From: Dreissena polymorpha
Taxonomy: Eukaryota > Mollusca > Bivalvia > Myida > Dreissenidae
DNA: 64,000 bases
Reading direction: 5' to 3'
NCBI RefSeq assembly: GCF_020536995.1
Contig: NC_068355.1
Location: 73,517,187-73,581,186, forward strand
The position numbers and the translations under genes are program-made. The notes under the pieces were generated by a model. The model was not told where the DNA came from. It saw only the letters and a program-made list of their open reading frames with translations, and did no database searches. Shown piece by piece: positions 11,052 through 23,383 of this stretch; within the stretch, counting starts at the first letter, position 1, and each line of letters starts with the position of its first letter.

Positions 11052-12192
11052 TTTTTAGCTCAACTATTATATATGAAATATATATAGTGGAGCTATCCTA
11101 CTCACCCCGGCGTCGGCGTTAGCGTCTGCGTGCAAATGTTAAAGTTTTCGTTCTACCTCAAATATTTTCTTTGTCCCTTGACATATTGCTTTCATATTTT
11201 GCATACTTGTTAACCAACATGACCCCAACCTATAAACAAGAGCAGACAACTCTATCAAGCATTTTGTCATAATTATGGCCCCTTTTCCACTTAGAATATG
11301 CAGCAAATGTTAAAGTTTTCGTACTAGACCATTTATTTTCATTGTCCCTTGACATATTGCTTTTATATTTTGCATACTTGTTTACCAGCATCACCCCATC
11401 CTATAAACAAGAGCAGACAACTCTATCATGCATTTTGTCATAATTATTGCCCCTTTTATACTTAGAATATGCATATTGTTGATAAATCTATGTTAAAGTT
11501 TGCGTACTACCCCAAATATTTCCTATATTCTTTGACATATTACTTTTATATGTTGCATACTTGTTTACCAACATGACCCCAACCTATAAACAAGAGCAGA
11601 CCACTGTATCAAGCATTTTGACATAATTATGGCCCCTTTTACACTTAGATAATTGAACATTTTGCTTAAATTGCCATAACTTCTTTATTTATGATCACAT
11701 TTTATTATTACTTTGACAAAACAACACTTACCTGAATACCACAATGGATTCCACCCAAATAATACCCCACGCCCCTACCAGAATCCCTTCATCCCCCCAA
11801 CCTCACCCCCCCCCCCCCAATTTTTTTTTTTTTAAATATCATGTAATAAATTACCACACCCCACATTATACCCCCCTTTCACCCCCCCCCACCCCCCACC
11901 CCCCCCCAATTTTTTTGTTAAACATCATCTTATAAATTATCACACCCCACATTATACCCCCCTAACCCCCACCCCCACCCCCCCACCCCAATTTTTTTTT
12001 TTAAACATAATCTAATAAATTACCACACCCCACATTATACCCCCCTCTCACCCCCCCCCCCCCCCCAAAAAAAAAAATATTTTTGTTTCCGTCTAATTAA
12101 TTATTGAATATGAACAATTTCCCCATGATGGCTTACGTTATACTGTCAAGCACTCGAATAGTCGAGCGCGCTGTCCTCTGACAGCTCTTGTT
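11052..12192 (+). repeat. Tandem-array element with C-rich/T-rich block, intergenic
   Basis: It starts TTTTTAGCTCAACTATTAT. Three units of ~175-185 bp follow, sharing TGTTAAAGTTT, TTGACATATT, CCTATAAACAAGAGCAGAC and CATAATTATGGCCCC. Then come C-rich/T-rich units with TTACCACACCCCACATTATAC (11770-12080). It ends in the hairpin CTGTC CTCT GACAG and CTCTTGTT (12185-12192). It is a relative of the element at 2533. Confidence 0.7.
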
Positions 12193-12851
12193 CTTTTATT
12201 GCTTCAAAAACCGTTTAACTCGCAACTTCATAAAGTGCAGTTCAGTGAAAACTTTCATGTTTTCTCACCAAAAGTCGTAACATCCAGAAGGTTTGGTATT
12301 TGTGATGTTACGTCGAATCGTGGTCCTCTACCAAGTTTGTTCTAAATAATTTTACTGGAGTAAATATGTGACCTACCAGGTGTTGTGAACTTAAATATTA
12401 TAATAACTTCCAAAACCATTTTTAACCAGAGAGCACATAACTTTGAAATGTGGTACTGTGATAATGCTTGAATAAGCGGTATACAAACTTGTATTTCGTT
12501 ATTTCAGTATGAACCTCTATAACAAGGATTTATAAAAAAATATTTTCAGGGTAGTTGCGTTGTAATGCAGTCTGAGACTTAAGTAAAAGAAGACGTCACC
12601 ACGCGAGTTTCTTCATATATAATTATAGAGGAATATGACGAGTTTATTTGCATCTCAGTTCCATTTATCCGGAACTTCCTGTTTGAAATGGAATGCTGAA
12701 TAATAATACTAAGCTACATAAAAAAATATTTACCCTATACTTAAATTATAGATAATATGTTGCAACGTTGATGTTTTCTAATGGCAATTTACTCAACAAA
12801 TATTATTATCTTGCGTTTTCATAAAAACTCGTGAGTCTTTTACAATGTAAA
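12193..12851. other. Intergenic and 3' flank of the acetyltransferase gene
   Basis: No coding signal. TTTATT at 12643-12648 reads AATAAA on the - strand and is a candidate polyA signal for the gene that ends at 12852. Confidence 0.4.
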
Positions 12852-13549
12852 TCAGAGGATTTGTGCAGAAGCTATCCAAATCTTCTCCCGATTGACGTTA
12901 ATGCAGCGTTTGTTGTACATCCTCTCGCAATGTCGTTGAGATCGCTGTGCATTCCTCAGCAGAAAGTCGGGGATTGGCTTTCCTTCCACCATCCACGCAT
13001 AGACCGTGGAGTCTTTTGGAACGTCTTGCAACAGTATTCGCGTTATGAGTTCAGCGACGTGTTCGTCGTCAGCCAAGACGTTACGAACACCAAACGTTGT
13101 ATCGGTTTTCCTATGTATACCGCCGTAACCGACAATTCGTTCTCCTTGAAACGCGACCATTACCGTGACGTCATCCAGCGAGTACCATGCCCTTAAAACG
13201 CGTGCTCTGTCGAAGTTGACATACACCTGTTTGTCGTATTCTAGCAGTTCCGGCCACATGTCTTCTTCCAGAGGTCTCATGTCAATGTCTGGCGGTATTT
13301 GTACTTCTATAGTTTCTGGTATCACAAACAAGTACAAAATCACCCTTGTAGTGCTGTAAACGAAACCCTGCTTTCTGTAGAATTCCACCATCGCTTTTGC
13401 CCCGTCCAATGCGATGTTTTTCTCTCCACATCTCGTCATCATAGCCTGCCAGATTTGTTTCCCGATGCCTTTCTTACGCAGATCTTGGCGCACAATAAAG
13501 TGTGCGACATAAACGGTATCTGCGTCGTGATGATACACGCCGCCAAAAC
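12852..13549 (-). CDS. GNAT N-acetyltransferase with YitH/HolE-like C-terminal half, exon 2
   Basis: Second coding exon of a predicted 297-residue acyl-CoA-dependent acetyltransferase; exon 1 is at 14512-14317. The sequence FGGVYHHDADTVYVAHFIVRQDLRKKGIGKQIW contains the GNAT beta4 strand and the acetyl-CoA pyrophosphate loop (RKKGIGKQIW, the R/Q-x-x-G-x-G/A type). The second half (PPDIDMRPLEEDMWPELLEYDKQVYVNFDRARVLRAW) resembles the YitH/HolE second acetyltransferase domain (Acetyltransf_18). This two-domain layout is known from nematode, mollusc and bacterial proteins whose substrates are mostly unknown. The acceptor is CCACAG|GT at 13550-13551. Its phase matches exon 1 (G|GT), and choosing it rather than the upstream TAG keeps the GNAT core continuous. 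Stop TAA at 12852. Substrate not predictable. Confidence 0.85.
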
Positions 13550-14122
13550 CTGTGGCATAGAAAATGTGCAATGACCGCAATTCACGCCTAGTCAATGACT
13601 TTTAAAATACATTTGCATACATATGTGGTGTGGTGCGGAGGAGATACAGTGTACCGGTTAACTGAATACGAATTATCTATTTATTTGCAACAACAGTACA
13701 TGTTCATGTACGTGTTTGTTGTAGCTGTGGGTTTTTCATAAGCGTATTTCAAATTATTCCATGACACAAATCATGCGTTATCATAGCATTGACACATCTT
13801 TAAAGCTAGTAAATACGAACATTTCATCAACGTCCAACAAAACGTTCCGCAAGAAATAACTATCCGACTGGTTTACAGACATATGTCACAAAAACATACA
13901 CACTACATGTTTAATGCATCTAAACATAGATTCGACATACATGTATATAAAACATGTACCCTCTACCGTTAAACGTAATTTTACGTACCATTTTTGTAAC
14001 AATCTTCAATTCTTAACATGGACTATTTTTTGTACAAATATTAAAACATTGTCTGCAAAACATTCTCTAGTGATGTGCTTAACATCTGCTATATTTACTG
14101 GTAGTACAATCAAGGTCACAGT

Positions 14123-14296
14123 ACGTGGCGTAATGGATATGGCGATCGTGAGGTCACGGGTTTGATCTCAATTGTGGGAGCGTTCTTTAGATCTCCCCCA
14201 AGGACAACAATTACTGGTTCTACACAGGAAACGGACTCGAGAGCGTTTCAATAAGAGACCAGCTTTCGGTGCAATCGAGCTTAAATAACTGGTTTA
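14123..14296 (+). mobile_element. tRNA-derived SINE in the acetyltransferase intron
   Basis: The head reads GTGGCGTAATGGATATGGCG...GGTCACGGGTTTGATCTC, which looks like a tRNA with A-box and B-box Pol III promoter elements. It is followed by a body with GATCTCCCCCAAGGACA and GAAACGGACTCGAGAGCG. It lies within the 13550-14316 intron. From memory, this body is typical of mollusc tRNA-SINEs. Confidence 0.55.
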
Positions 14297-14316
14297 AACT
14301 AATTCAGTTCACGTAC

Positions 14317-14512
14317 CTAATATTTCGCCGACTGAGTCCACTGCCACCAGCAGGTTATTTGGATCGATGGCCATGTAGGCATTGTAGTCGTACCTCGACA
14401 CGTCCCCGCTCTGCCTGGTCCACATTTCCAGCATGACCCGCTCCTCCCCGGGACGATGGGCCCGAATACTGATATCACCGGGTCGGAAACACTCGACGTT
14501 GTTGCCTGACAT
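14317..14512 (-). CDS. GNAT acetyltransferase, exon 1 with start
   Basis: It encodes MSGNNVECFRPGDISIRAHR...EERVMLEMW...DVSRYDYNAYMAIDPNNLLVAVDSVGEILG, the N-terminal GNAT helices and the beta2-beta3 hairpin. The donor is TTAG|gtacgt at 14316. I chose the ATG at 14512 because a good acceptor (atttacag, exon from 14536) lies just upstream of it, so an ATG at 14572 would be intronic. The 5' non-coding exon was not found. Confidence 0.78.
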
Positions 14513-14572
14513 TCGGATTTCCTCTGGATTATTGTGCTGTAAATATGAATCTACCGCTAATTGCGCAAACAT

Positions 14573-14989
14573 GTATGTTCATATGAAACCAAGCGAATTG
14601 GTTTTCGTGCATTCACTTATTACACGGATTTAATGTTTAATTTGATTAATGTGGTTGGTAAATGTTTGAAAATAAAGTACTAAAATCAGGCAATGTGTAT
14701 TTAAGAGTATAGCAGAATTCATCTGACCCAAATGAACTACACTTGAACACAATGTTATCTTTAGTTTCACGGATAAAGATAGCATGTGTCCCGTTTTACT
14801 AAAACGTCGTACTGAATTGATATCGTGGATCTATATGTGCTTAATGCGAATGGTGTAAACTAAAGCAGATAGTCCTATGTTCTACATTCAATTAAAACTG
14901 ACCTTTTTAAACGAATGTTATTACTATAAGTCATTACCGTAGAGCCATAACAAGTTTTTGTTATATCATGACAAGACATCGAACGGCTA
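14573..14989. other. 5' flank of the acetyltransferase gene
   Basis: AT-rich; no coding exon or clear repeat seen. A promoter or non-coding first exon may lie here but cannot be picked out by eye. Confidence 0.35.
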
Positions 14990-15355
14990 AGCTCTGAACT
15001 ATTGCTTTACCTACATGTATACATAGTAAAAGATTAACACATAGACCACTCGGCCATCCGTGCTCAAACAATGAGTGATGTATTTAACACTTAATAAAAG
15101 CAATCCTCTTATTGTCATAAAATATAACGACAACAACAGAACTCTCCAAATTATTCAATCGTTTCGCGTTGCAACGCGTTATAATTGTCAGGATTTTAAA
15201 TCGCCATAAATTGCATATAATGGATAATTTAGAGCATGTTAAATGTTCAGTATTGCAGTTTCCTCACAAATATCATAACTGCAACGAAAATCTGCAAATT
15301 TGAAACATTTTTTAAATTTAGTTTTTTTACCAATTCGTGAAAAGGTCCCTTTAAA
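14990..15355 (-). mobile_element. tRNA-like repeat with AAAGGG...CCTTT ends, copy 1
   Basis: It shares with 28629-29146 and 47920-48250 the words GACCACTCGGCCATCC, AACAGAACTCTCCAAATTA, TTGCAACGC, GCATATAATGGA, ATGTTCAGTA and CTCACAAATATCATAACT. It ends GTGAAAAGGTCCCTTTAAA. The CTCGGCC part is the reverse of a tRNA-like A box. Non-coding. Confidence 0.65.
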
Positions 15356-15505
15356 GTTTAAGCCAATCAATGAATCAGGTGATTGTTATTGTTCACAATC
15401 TGGATTTTCCGCGCATGCGCACTGCCTGATTAACAGTAATCATAATCCTCCGGAATATGGTGTACCATTTGTGTCGAAAGTCAACAAGACCTACTAGGTA
15501 AAAGA

Positions 15506-15655
15506 GAAATACTTCGACGTACAATATGTACGTCGAAGTACAAAAATTGTACTTCGACGTACAAATAATAAATACACTTCGAAGTATATATTTGTACGTC
15601 GAAGTACAATTTGTACTTCGACGTACATATTTGTTCTTCGACGTACAAATTTTCT
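15506..15655. repeat. Cluster of seven alternating ACTTCGACGTAC sites
   Basis: ACTTCGACGTAC and its reverse complement GTACGTCGAAGT occur seven times in 150 bp in mixed orientation, including one perfect palindrome ACTTCGAAGT. They are separated by 4-16 bp of A/T. It sits immediately inside the left arm of the inverted repeat. Confidence 0.8.
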
Positions 15656-15949
15656 AACCAGCCAATCAAAACACTCGCCTCTTGAGCCGCTTTTTTTCAG
15701 ATTTACTCATAATAAATGTTTAAAATCTCTTTTTTGTAGACAAATGAAACAAAAATCAAAATTGAAAACAAAAAACAAAGAAGTTTCAAGTATTTAATGC
15801 ATTGAAATAGATTATATACCAAAATGAAGAAGATTCAAGGTTACCTTTTTAAAATTAAAATTATCAAGCATATTGTGAGTATTTATTGACCATGCGGAGC
15901 GGAGTATCACGGTCCAGCGCATTACTGTGTAGGAAATTCCAAACGGTAA

Positions 15950-16440
15950 TGCTAAGTTTACACCTGACCACGATCTCCCCGATTAGCCAGAGGCTAAAAA
16001 ATCGGGGAGCTCTACGATTAAATGGTATACTCCACGTTCTGTTACGCTTCCTTATTACGAAATCAGCACGTTTTGTTGCTACGATCGAGCCCACGATTTG
16101 CATCACGTTCTGTTACGCTTTGTTGCGATCAACACGATTGGCTTCCACGCTTCACCACGTTCCGTTACGTCCTGTTAAGATCTCCCACGACAAAGCCGCT
16201 TTGTTGCGATCTCCTGCGATTTGACCTACGATTTGAGATTAGAAAATGAATCGGGGCAATCGTGGTGAAATTTAAGTTTGATTTAAAATCTGTCCCGATG
16301 CCCACGATGTCCCCGATTCAACCACGTTCCGTTACGCTCCCCCACGATCACCCCGATTCGACTCCACGTTCTGTTACTTTCTCCACGATGCTCTGGAATC
16401 GGGGACATCGTGGTAATCGTGGCCAGATGTAAACCTAGCA
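15950..16440. mobile_element. 491-bp MITE with 3-bp TAA duplication
   Basis: It starts TGCTAAGTTTACACCTGACC and ends GGCCAGATGTAAACCTAGCA, imperfect inverted repeats. It is flanked by TAA at 15947-15949 and 16441-16443. Inside, CCACGTTCYGTTACG-like words occur five times and CCCCGAT many times. The 3-bp duplication suggests PIF/Harbinger type; this is inference. Confidence 0.7.
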
Positions 16441-16609
16441 TAACCAAACAGTAATCGAACGATTGCGGGAAAAAATATGTATAATAGCCTCCTTGGTTTG
16501 GTCGTACATATGATATATATAAGTACATTTCTCTTTTTACCTGGTAGGTCTTGTTGACTTTCGACACAAATGGTACGCCATACCGGAATCCTCCGCATTT
16601 AAACAATAG

Positions 16610-17861
16610 ATCGTGGTTAACAGCAATGCTTACAGGTCACAATAAACTAATACAGATTCTTATGGAATTCAATGTAAAAGCCAAAACTATGACCGAAATA
16701 TAAATGCATCTTTTTGTACATAGATACATCATCCATACCTAACATTGCATTCTAAGCTGAATATATTTAAGCAGAAAAAATATGTATCATGTGGTTTGAA
16801 AGAAAGTAATTGACACGAAACAACAGCGACTTCATTTTGGTCGTTGACTTGTGGAATGAAACCCGGATCAGGACATTTTTTACTTTAATATCTTTCTTTT
16901 GCCACTGCCATGCAACTTACCACACTCTTTCTTAATAATAATAGTCAAATAATTCAAAAGGTTAGGTCAGGATCATACATTGAGGTCAAAGATCACAAAT
17001 TTGATGAATTATTCATAATTTAGACATGGCATGACTATGCATCAAGGGATTCTCAATAACTTTCTACAATTTTTCTCATTTATTGTGAAGTGTTTTAAAC
17101 GACTTAATCACAATTTAGCGATTACTCATCGTCGGACACCCCGGTCTATTCATTACGTTACTCTCAACCAGCAGCAGTCGGTATCCGACGATGGCGATAA
17201 CTTCACCATGCATCAATTGGATTATGTTATTACTTTGTACATGTACATTTGTTTTCATTGATCTCGCAGTGTGTAACAGACAATGCTCAAGTCTTTAAAG
17301 TGATCGGACAAGGTCAAAAGCTTAGGTCAAATGTTACAAATTTTGCTTAAATACGTCCTATGGTTTTATTATTTTACAATAAAACACAGGATTTGCACCC
17401 GAACAAAATTTATTTCGCGTGGAAGATATCAATTCAAAGACTTGAACATAAACTCAGTTATGAAAACGATATATCCTATTGGTGTTTTGGGGTTTTGTAC
17501 CTTCCCACTGATTTGCTCTTATTCTGTTCATTCTTGTCATACGATTATCACAACGTACGATGGCTGTAGTGAGTCTAAGCTTTTATTTATATGAGCTAGT
17601 AAATGCTAGACCAGGGTGACTTCAAAGTTTTAAGAACACATTTGCGCGTATGTCAAGTCACAGATTAAATATCCCTGGTAAAAAAGAGAACAAGTGATAA
17701 AGGTTCTTATCTCAACGGTCACAAATACAAAACTCTGGAAAGCCATTGGCTTCTCCTGCACCCTGCACTACCAACAAAGATCGTTACTGGACAGACCAGT
17801 CGCCATGATTTTGCTAATGCACGTGGCATTTACCATCGGCTTGGCGCAAGCGAGGTGGGGA
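16610..17861. other. Intergenic, no feature seen
   Basis: AT-rich DNA with only short open frames (under 90 codons) lacking codon bias or family resemblance. Confidence 0.45.
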
Positions 17862-18085
17862 TTTCATCCATAGGCGGAGGAATATTGTTTACGCGTTGTC
17901 CTTCCGTGCGTAAGGAACACTTTTGTGTCCGGAGACATATCTTGGAATGACTTAGGGCGATTGTATTGAAACTTTGTAAGAGTGTATATATGGACAAGGG
18001 TATGGTGCACGTCAAATGTCGTCCCAATCCAATTGAAAATAACGAGTTTTGGCCCTTTTCTTCTCGAAAATAACAAAATACGCAC
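17862..18085 (-). repeat. Diverged partial copy of the 5408-6215 repeat
   Basis: On the - strand it carries TTCCAAGATATGTCTCCGGACACAAAAGTG and GGCGGAGG-type end words in inverted order compared with 5615-6210. It holds about one and a quarter units. Confidence 0.55.
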
Positions 18086-20401
18086 ACTTGTGTGTCGGTA
18101 GCATCACCTTACTTTATATGAGTGTAATATGCGGATAAGAGGATAATGTTCGTTAAATTGCGAAGCAAATCATTTGTCAATAAAGAGTTAAGGCCTGTCT
18201 TGACCTGAAAATACCCTTTTTATAAAGGCTTGTTTTTCAGTCTTGAGCTGTTTCTTCAATACTATATTAGCCACAGTCATGAAACTTGCTACAATGCTTT
18301 AAATGATAATGATTAATGAATACGATACTACACGCATTTAAACTGTACTATCAGCTGCAAACCCCTTACAGATGCAAATGAGTAAAACATAGTAAAGAAA
18401 ATGCTAAGCCCTTCTTTTCTAGATTTTCTTGTAGTTCTGCTATAATACATAAATACAATTTGTTTGGAAGGGGGTATTCATTAAACGAATTTATTGTTTT
18501 AATTGTTTCTGCTCATGTCATGATAACTCATGAAGGGAATGTAGTGCTACCCCTCTCCGTTGTGTGTGGTAAATTCCCGGTCCAAATCAAAACGTTGACG
18601 TACATGATTGGATTTCGATTGACGCAAATAATAAACATATCAGGACGACGTGTCGGTTGCAACAGCAATGTCGCTTGCTTGAAGGTCTAGTTGTCCGCCT
18701 GGAGTTTGTGCTTATGCATTATATTTTATAGTTAACGTACATAGTCGCGTCGAACCAATACCTTTGTTACGCGCGGTGTGAATTTAAAATAAATTTGCTC
18801 AAATTATCTTATCAAAACAGTGTTTCGCGTGATGAAAACATGTCGCTCGGTTCAAATTTACCACTTGGATTTAGTGCATATTCCTTATACGTATATATTC
18901 TATAAGTATATGGTCAAAGTACATGTTCGTCACGTGTCCTTTCCATAATTCCGTTGCGCCTAACGGGATTTTAAATCCCTATTAGACGGTTTATGTATTC
19001 ATACTAATTATTTTGCTTTCTTGTGTCAAGTATTTTGTTTATTTTTACGTATAAGATTAAGTAAGTGAACACGGAACCAGGCCGAATTGTCTTTCGGACA
19101 TTTATTGTCAGTTTTCAAATAACTTGCCTCCGGACTCAACGTGTGGCGGCGATCGAGAAAAATAGATTGGAACATACAGATAACGTACATTGGACGATTA
19201 CAAAATAAGTGTCGCTGATAAAACTGTACACATAAGAAAGTTGCTCATCTATATTAAACGTGCATATATTTGTGCAAATGTACCATTGTCATTTTATCTA
19301 TATGTATGATGTTTGGCAAATTTGGAATTTGTCTGGTAGCTCTAAGGGCTAGGACAGTTTTATGTGCAAATATAATAACATCTGAAAAAAATGTAACGAG
19401 TACATTTAGGTTTAATAATTACATAATTGCTATTAACAATAAAAATTATTTAAAAAAACACGACTTGCCTGTAATGGGATCTGGTTCTCTCAATTGTGTG
19501 GCCTGCTAGCGACTTTATTAGTTGAGAAAAAATACTTGTGGTAAAGTTGGTCAAAAATTAATATGTGGTTGGAGTACAATTTACTGACCAATGTCAGTCA
19601 AAACAATTCAAGTAGACCTTAATTGCATTATACCAAAAAACACACGCTTTTGTAAAGTCAAACGTACGTATGATCATGAATTCATTATTTATCTGTTCAA
19701 TGTTCAGGCCCGACGCTGATGTTGATGGCGCCTGACAGCTTGACATCTTACGCAATACGCAAGAACAAAAAAGAAAAAAAATCCATTCTTCATAATTGTC
19801 CGTATTATGTCAACCTTAAATCCAGCGATTATATGTCGTGCAACTTGAGGATTTGAGGTGTGACAAACCGTATTATTGACACAAACATTACCGACAATGT
19901 CATCAAGTAGACAACTATTATACCTGCATTCACAGTTTTCCAATTCGTGTACATGTATATGCAGTTAAAAAAATAAAGAACTTTCCGACTATCTCATTTG
20001 ATATTCATTGGACAATTATTGAGATAATTTATTTAACCGCGGAAATATCAGCGATTCAGTTTCGAAAGTTCGAAAGGCTCTTTGGTTTTAATGAATTTAA
20101 TATAAGAATTTAATTCAGTTTTTTTACTAGGATATAGAATTGACTATTAAGACTTTTCAAGTGCTTGTGATAAACTGTACACATTATTGAAGGAGATTTA
20201 TTTGTTTTTCAAATACTTTTAACTTTGATAAAAGGAGTAGAATACCAACAAGAATGTATTAAACATAAAAGTGGATACAATTGAAAATAAGACACGAGGA
20301 TATTTATCCTAGATAAAATTTGCGGCCCAAAATTATGTTCTCAACAAATTAACGCTTATATGTTAATCTGAACGGACAACTTACGTGAAATCTTCTTACA
20401 G
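18086..20401. other. Intergenic, no feature seen
   Basis: No exon, RNA gene or repeat that I can support; scattered short open frames only. Confidence 0.45.
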
Positions 20402-20493
20402 TGCTAGAATTGTAGAATGCTTAAGAAAGGAACACAGGCGAAAATGGAGCTGCCGCCCATTGCTAAAATAGAGTTGCCGTCTTTAGAAACAAG
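20402..20493 (+). CDS. Possible remote 5' exon of the 29.6-kb gene
   Basis: Acceptor tcttcttacag (to 20401) and donor ACAAG|gtatgg (20494) bracket 92 bp with ATG at 20417. It reads MLKKGTQAKMELPPIAKIEL then PSLET plus two bases. Those two bases (AG) join in frame with the A that follows the strong acceptor at 29574, giving R-RSLEMARSGSS. The implied intron is ~9.1 kb. The splice signals and frame agreement are seen; that the exon is real is inference, and no paralogue exon supports it. Confidence 0.35.
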
Positions 20494-21913
20494 GTATGGC
20501 GATTACATACACGTTATTTACGAACAAATCTACATGTGCGTAAAAAATTAAAGTTAATTATATATTATAATCAACAAATACTAACTTGAACTTTAATGAA
20601 GATCTCCGAAACAAAACGCAAGACACAATGTTTGTGTTCGAGCGCCTCATTTAACTTGGCCGCCAGAAAATTTCCTTAACCGAACGAATTTATCGTTTTT
20701 GAACGAAAACATTGACGACCACAACGGGCCGTTGTCGGCTCGCTATCGGCAAAAATAAGCACAAGTTGCATATTTATTATTGACCATATTTATGTTTTGT
20801 GGTACGAATATATGTATATATGTAATATTTCATTAAACATGATGCATGTAAAATGACATTTTTTGTTAATTACATATATCGGGCGGCGAAACGGATTAAC
20901 ATAGGATAGACATCGGGCCGATTTGCCGATATACCGTTTTGCTACCGATATCTATCCGAAAGTGGTGTGCTGGCTGGGTTATTATTTCACATTGAGTTTG
21001 TTACATTATGCTTTTTTCTTTATTCTGCAACTGAAACTAGTTCTTTCAACAGACAAAAGAACCATTTGCAACAGCATTACGCTGGTTGTTACAAAACTCG
21101 GGTAAAATATCGATAAAACTGCGTCAGAAACCTTGGTGCCTAAGAACACATGCTCAAAGTCGTCATTCTCAAAGATGTATCACTCTGTATCAATCTTGAA
21201 ACAGATTGGGTAGATTAAATATCAACTTTATCCTTCTGCTTAATGATTTTATTTTACAAATTAAGACCCGTTGAATAACGATAAGGTTTATTCAACACCT
21301 TACCATGTACAACACCTGCTATGGGACTACTTTTGTTTACCTTTCACTCCTCGTTTATTGAAAAATACCTATTTTTTTACTACACAGGTGACGAAATCTA
21401 TTTGCATCCCCACATCCCCATTGTAGTTGAGACATACAAATCAGACTGTTCTTTATCAATCTTTCCTTTCCGAGTTCATGCTAGTAACTGTAAAATGAGG
21501 ATGGGAAACAACCGTTGCGAGAAGTTCTCAACACGTGCCAGGCATGTCGTTCATAAGTGTTTTAAAGAAAGCCCAACTTCCTCAAGAGTGATTACCCTTA
21601 TAATTAGTTCTGCAATGAGCTGTTTATTTACGAGTGTTCTGAACTTAAACAACCATTAATCCTAAGTTGTTGATTTTTGTTTAAAAAAAAATACAACATA
21701 CACATGCTCACAAAAACGTTGTTAATCTGACAACTTTCATTTATCAATAAAAATCAAACAAACATTTTTTAAATGTTAATCAGTAGAGATTATTATAGCG
21801 ATTTTTAATATCAATTAAACTAAACTCAATATGATAACAGTGTCTATGATAAAGATCTATGAAAAACAGACACATTACACATAAACATTTGTGGCAATAA
21901 AAAATCGAAAAGA
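20494..21913. other. Intergenic or intronic, no feature seen
   Basis: AT-rich. A 112-codon open frame at 21321-21659 has no bias or motif and was not accepted. Confidence 0.4.
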
Positions 21914-22265
21914 AATTACCGTATATCTGTGACAATTGCCGTATATCTGTGACAATTACCGTAAATCTGTGACAATTACTGTATATCTGTGACAATTACC
22001 GTTTATCTGTGACAATTACCGTATATCTGTGACAATTACCGTATATCTGTGACAATTATCGTATATCTGTGACAATTACCGTATTTCTGTGACAATTACC
22101 GTATTACTGTGACAATTACCGTATATCTGTGACAATTACCGTATATATGTGACAATTACCGTATATCTGTGACAATTACCGTATATATGTGACAATTACC
22201 GTATATCTGTGACAATTACCGTATATCTGTGACAATTACCGTATATCTGTGACAATTACCGTATG
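21914..22265 (+). repeat. Minisatellite, 17 exact-length 20-bp units
   Basis: The unit GTATATCTGTGACAATTACC repeats from 21921 to 22260 with no length change: 17 x 20 bp. There are a few point variants (GTATTTCTGT, GTATTACTGT, GTATATATGT). Non-coding. Confidence 0.95.
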
Positions 22266-23383
22266 TAACTTGAATATGTTCAAGACGCATTAGTAATAGC
22301 TTCTTTCGTTAATTGATATTGTGCGTTTGTCCTCTTATAAATACTCTAACATCAAGATGTATTTAAGGTTGGATTGGTAAACGTGGTTTGTTATAATTCT
22401 ATATGTCTTATTTCACCATATCAGTAAACAAACTAGGGTATTTCATGTAAACCTATATTTTTCTGCTTGATTCGAATGTTATAATTAATTATCGTACTCA
22501 ATGTCTTCTATTGTACCAAAGAGTAAAGTAAAGACTGGTGTTCAAACGCCATTCATCACACAAGTGCTATCAGGCGCTTTTAGAGCGTTCAGATCCACAA
22601 ATCTATTGAACGTCGATGCACAAAATAAATATCTTCGTAACTCAGCAAAATCCCGTCCATTTGTTAGAATAATCGTCTAATAAAAGAACAAAATGGTTGA
22701 ACATTCATGGAACAAAGGGAGGTACTCAAACGATATACAAAAACATTGTCACATAAAAGTCGCACAATTTCTAGATTTGCTTTATTCCAACCTGTGGGTT
22801 CGATTATGTTTACACACTTTGTTAGATAAATATCGAATGACATCCTACATTCAGTATTGCCATGCTTAAATATGACAGTCGATTACTTTTCCATTACAAA
22901 TGGAAAAGGCTTGAAACTATAGCCCATATCGACGTGGGGTGATTGCGAAACTTTAACTACGATGATGAATTGAGCGGTTACACCGTTAGTGTTGATGTAT
23001 AATTTCAAATGTTAGATAACCCGTGTAACATGTTACAATAAATTTAACATTCCTCTAAAATGAGGCAGGTTTCAGACAAGCGCGACGAGACAGTGTCTAT
23101 AACTCGATGTGTTTATTCGGGACAAATATACGTAGTAAGTACAATGTTAAAATTTAAAAAAAAACTAGCTTATAACTTTTTGTGATATTTATTTTAATGC
23201 AGCGCTTGTAATTACTTTTTTTATTTGTCTGGACAATTCATACTTTTGATGAGCAAGATTCTTTTTTTTGAAATTCAGGCACCCGTCGCTTATATTAATT
23301 TCTTCTTATATTGAATAAAAGCGAGCTTGAGTCCGTTACTCGCACTTAGCGTCGTTGCATTGATCTCCAGAACGTTGTCTTAA
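22266..23383. other. Intergenic, no feature seen
   Basis: No gene or repeat supported. Confidence 0.4.

Larger units (their letters stand above)
15449..16597. repeat. Large inverted repeat (~65-bp arms) enclosing other elements
   Basis: The left arm (15449-15515) contains GTACCATTTGTGTCGAAAGT and CAACAAGACCTACTAGGTAA. The right arm (16528-16597) is its reverse complement with a few changes. The arms are 1.0 kb apart and enclose an alternating palindromic cluster (15506-15655) and a nested MITE (15950-16440). It looks like an old DNA element opened by later insertions. Confidence 0.65.

Noticed and set aside
21321-21659. 112-codon frame
   Set aside because: No codon bias, splice signals or motif; chance open frame.
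21914-22265. CRISPR array
   Set aside because: The 20-bp units are directly adjacent with no spacers; this is a minisatellite in an animal genome.
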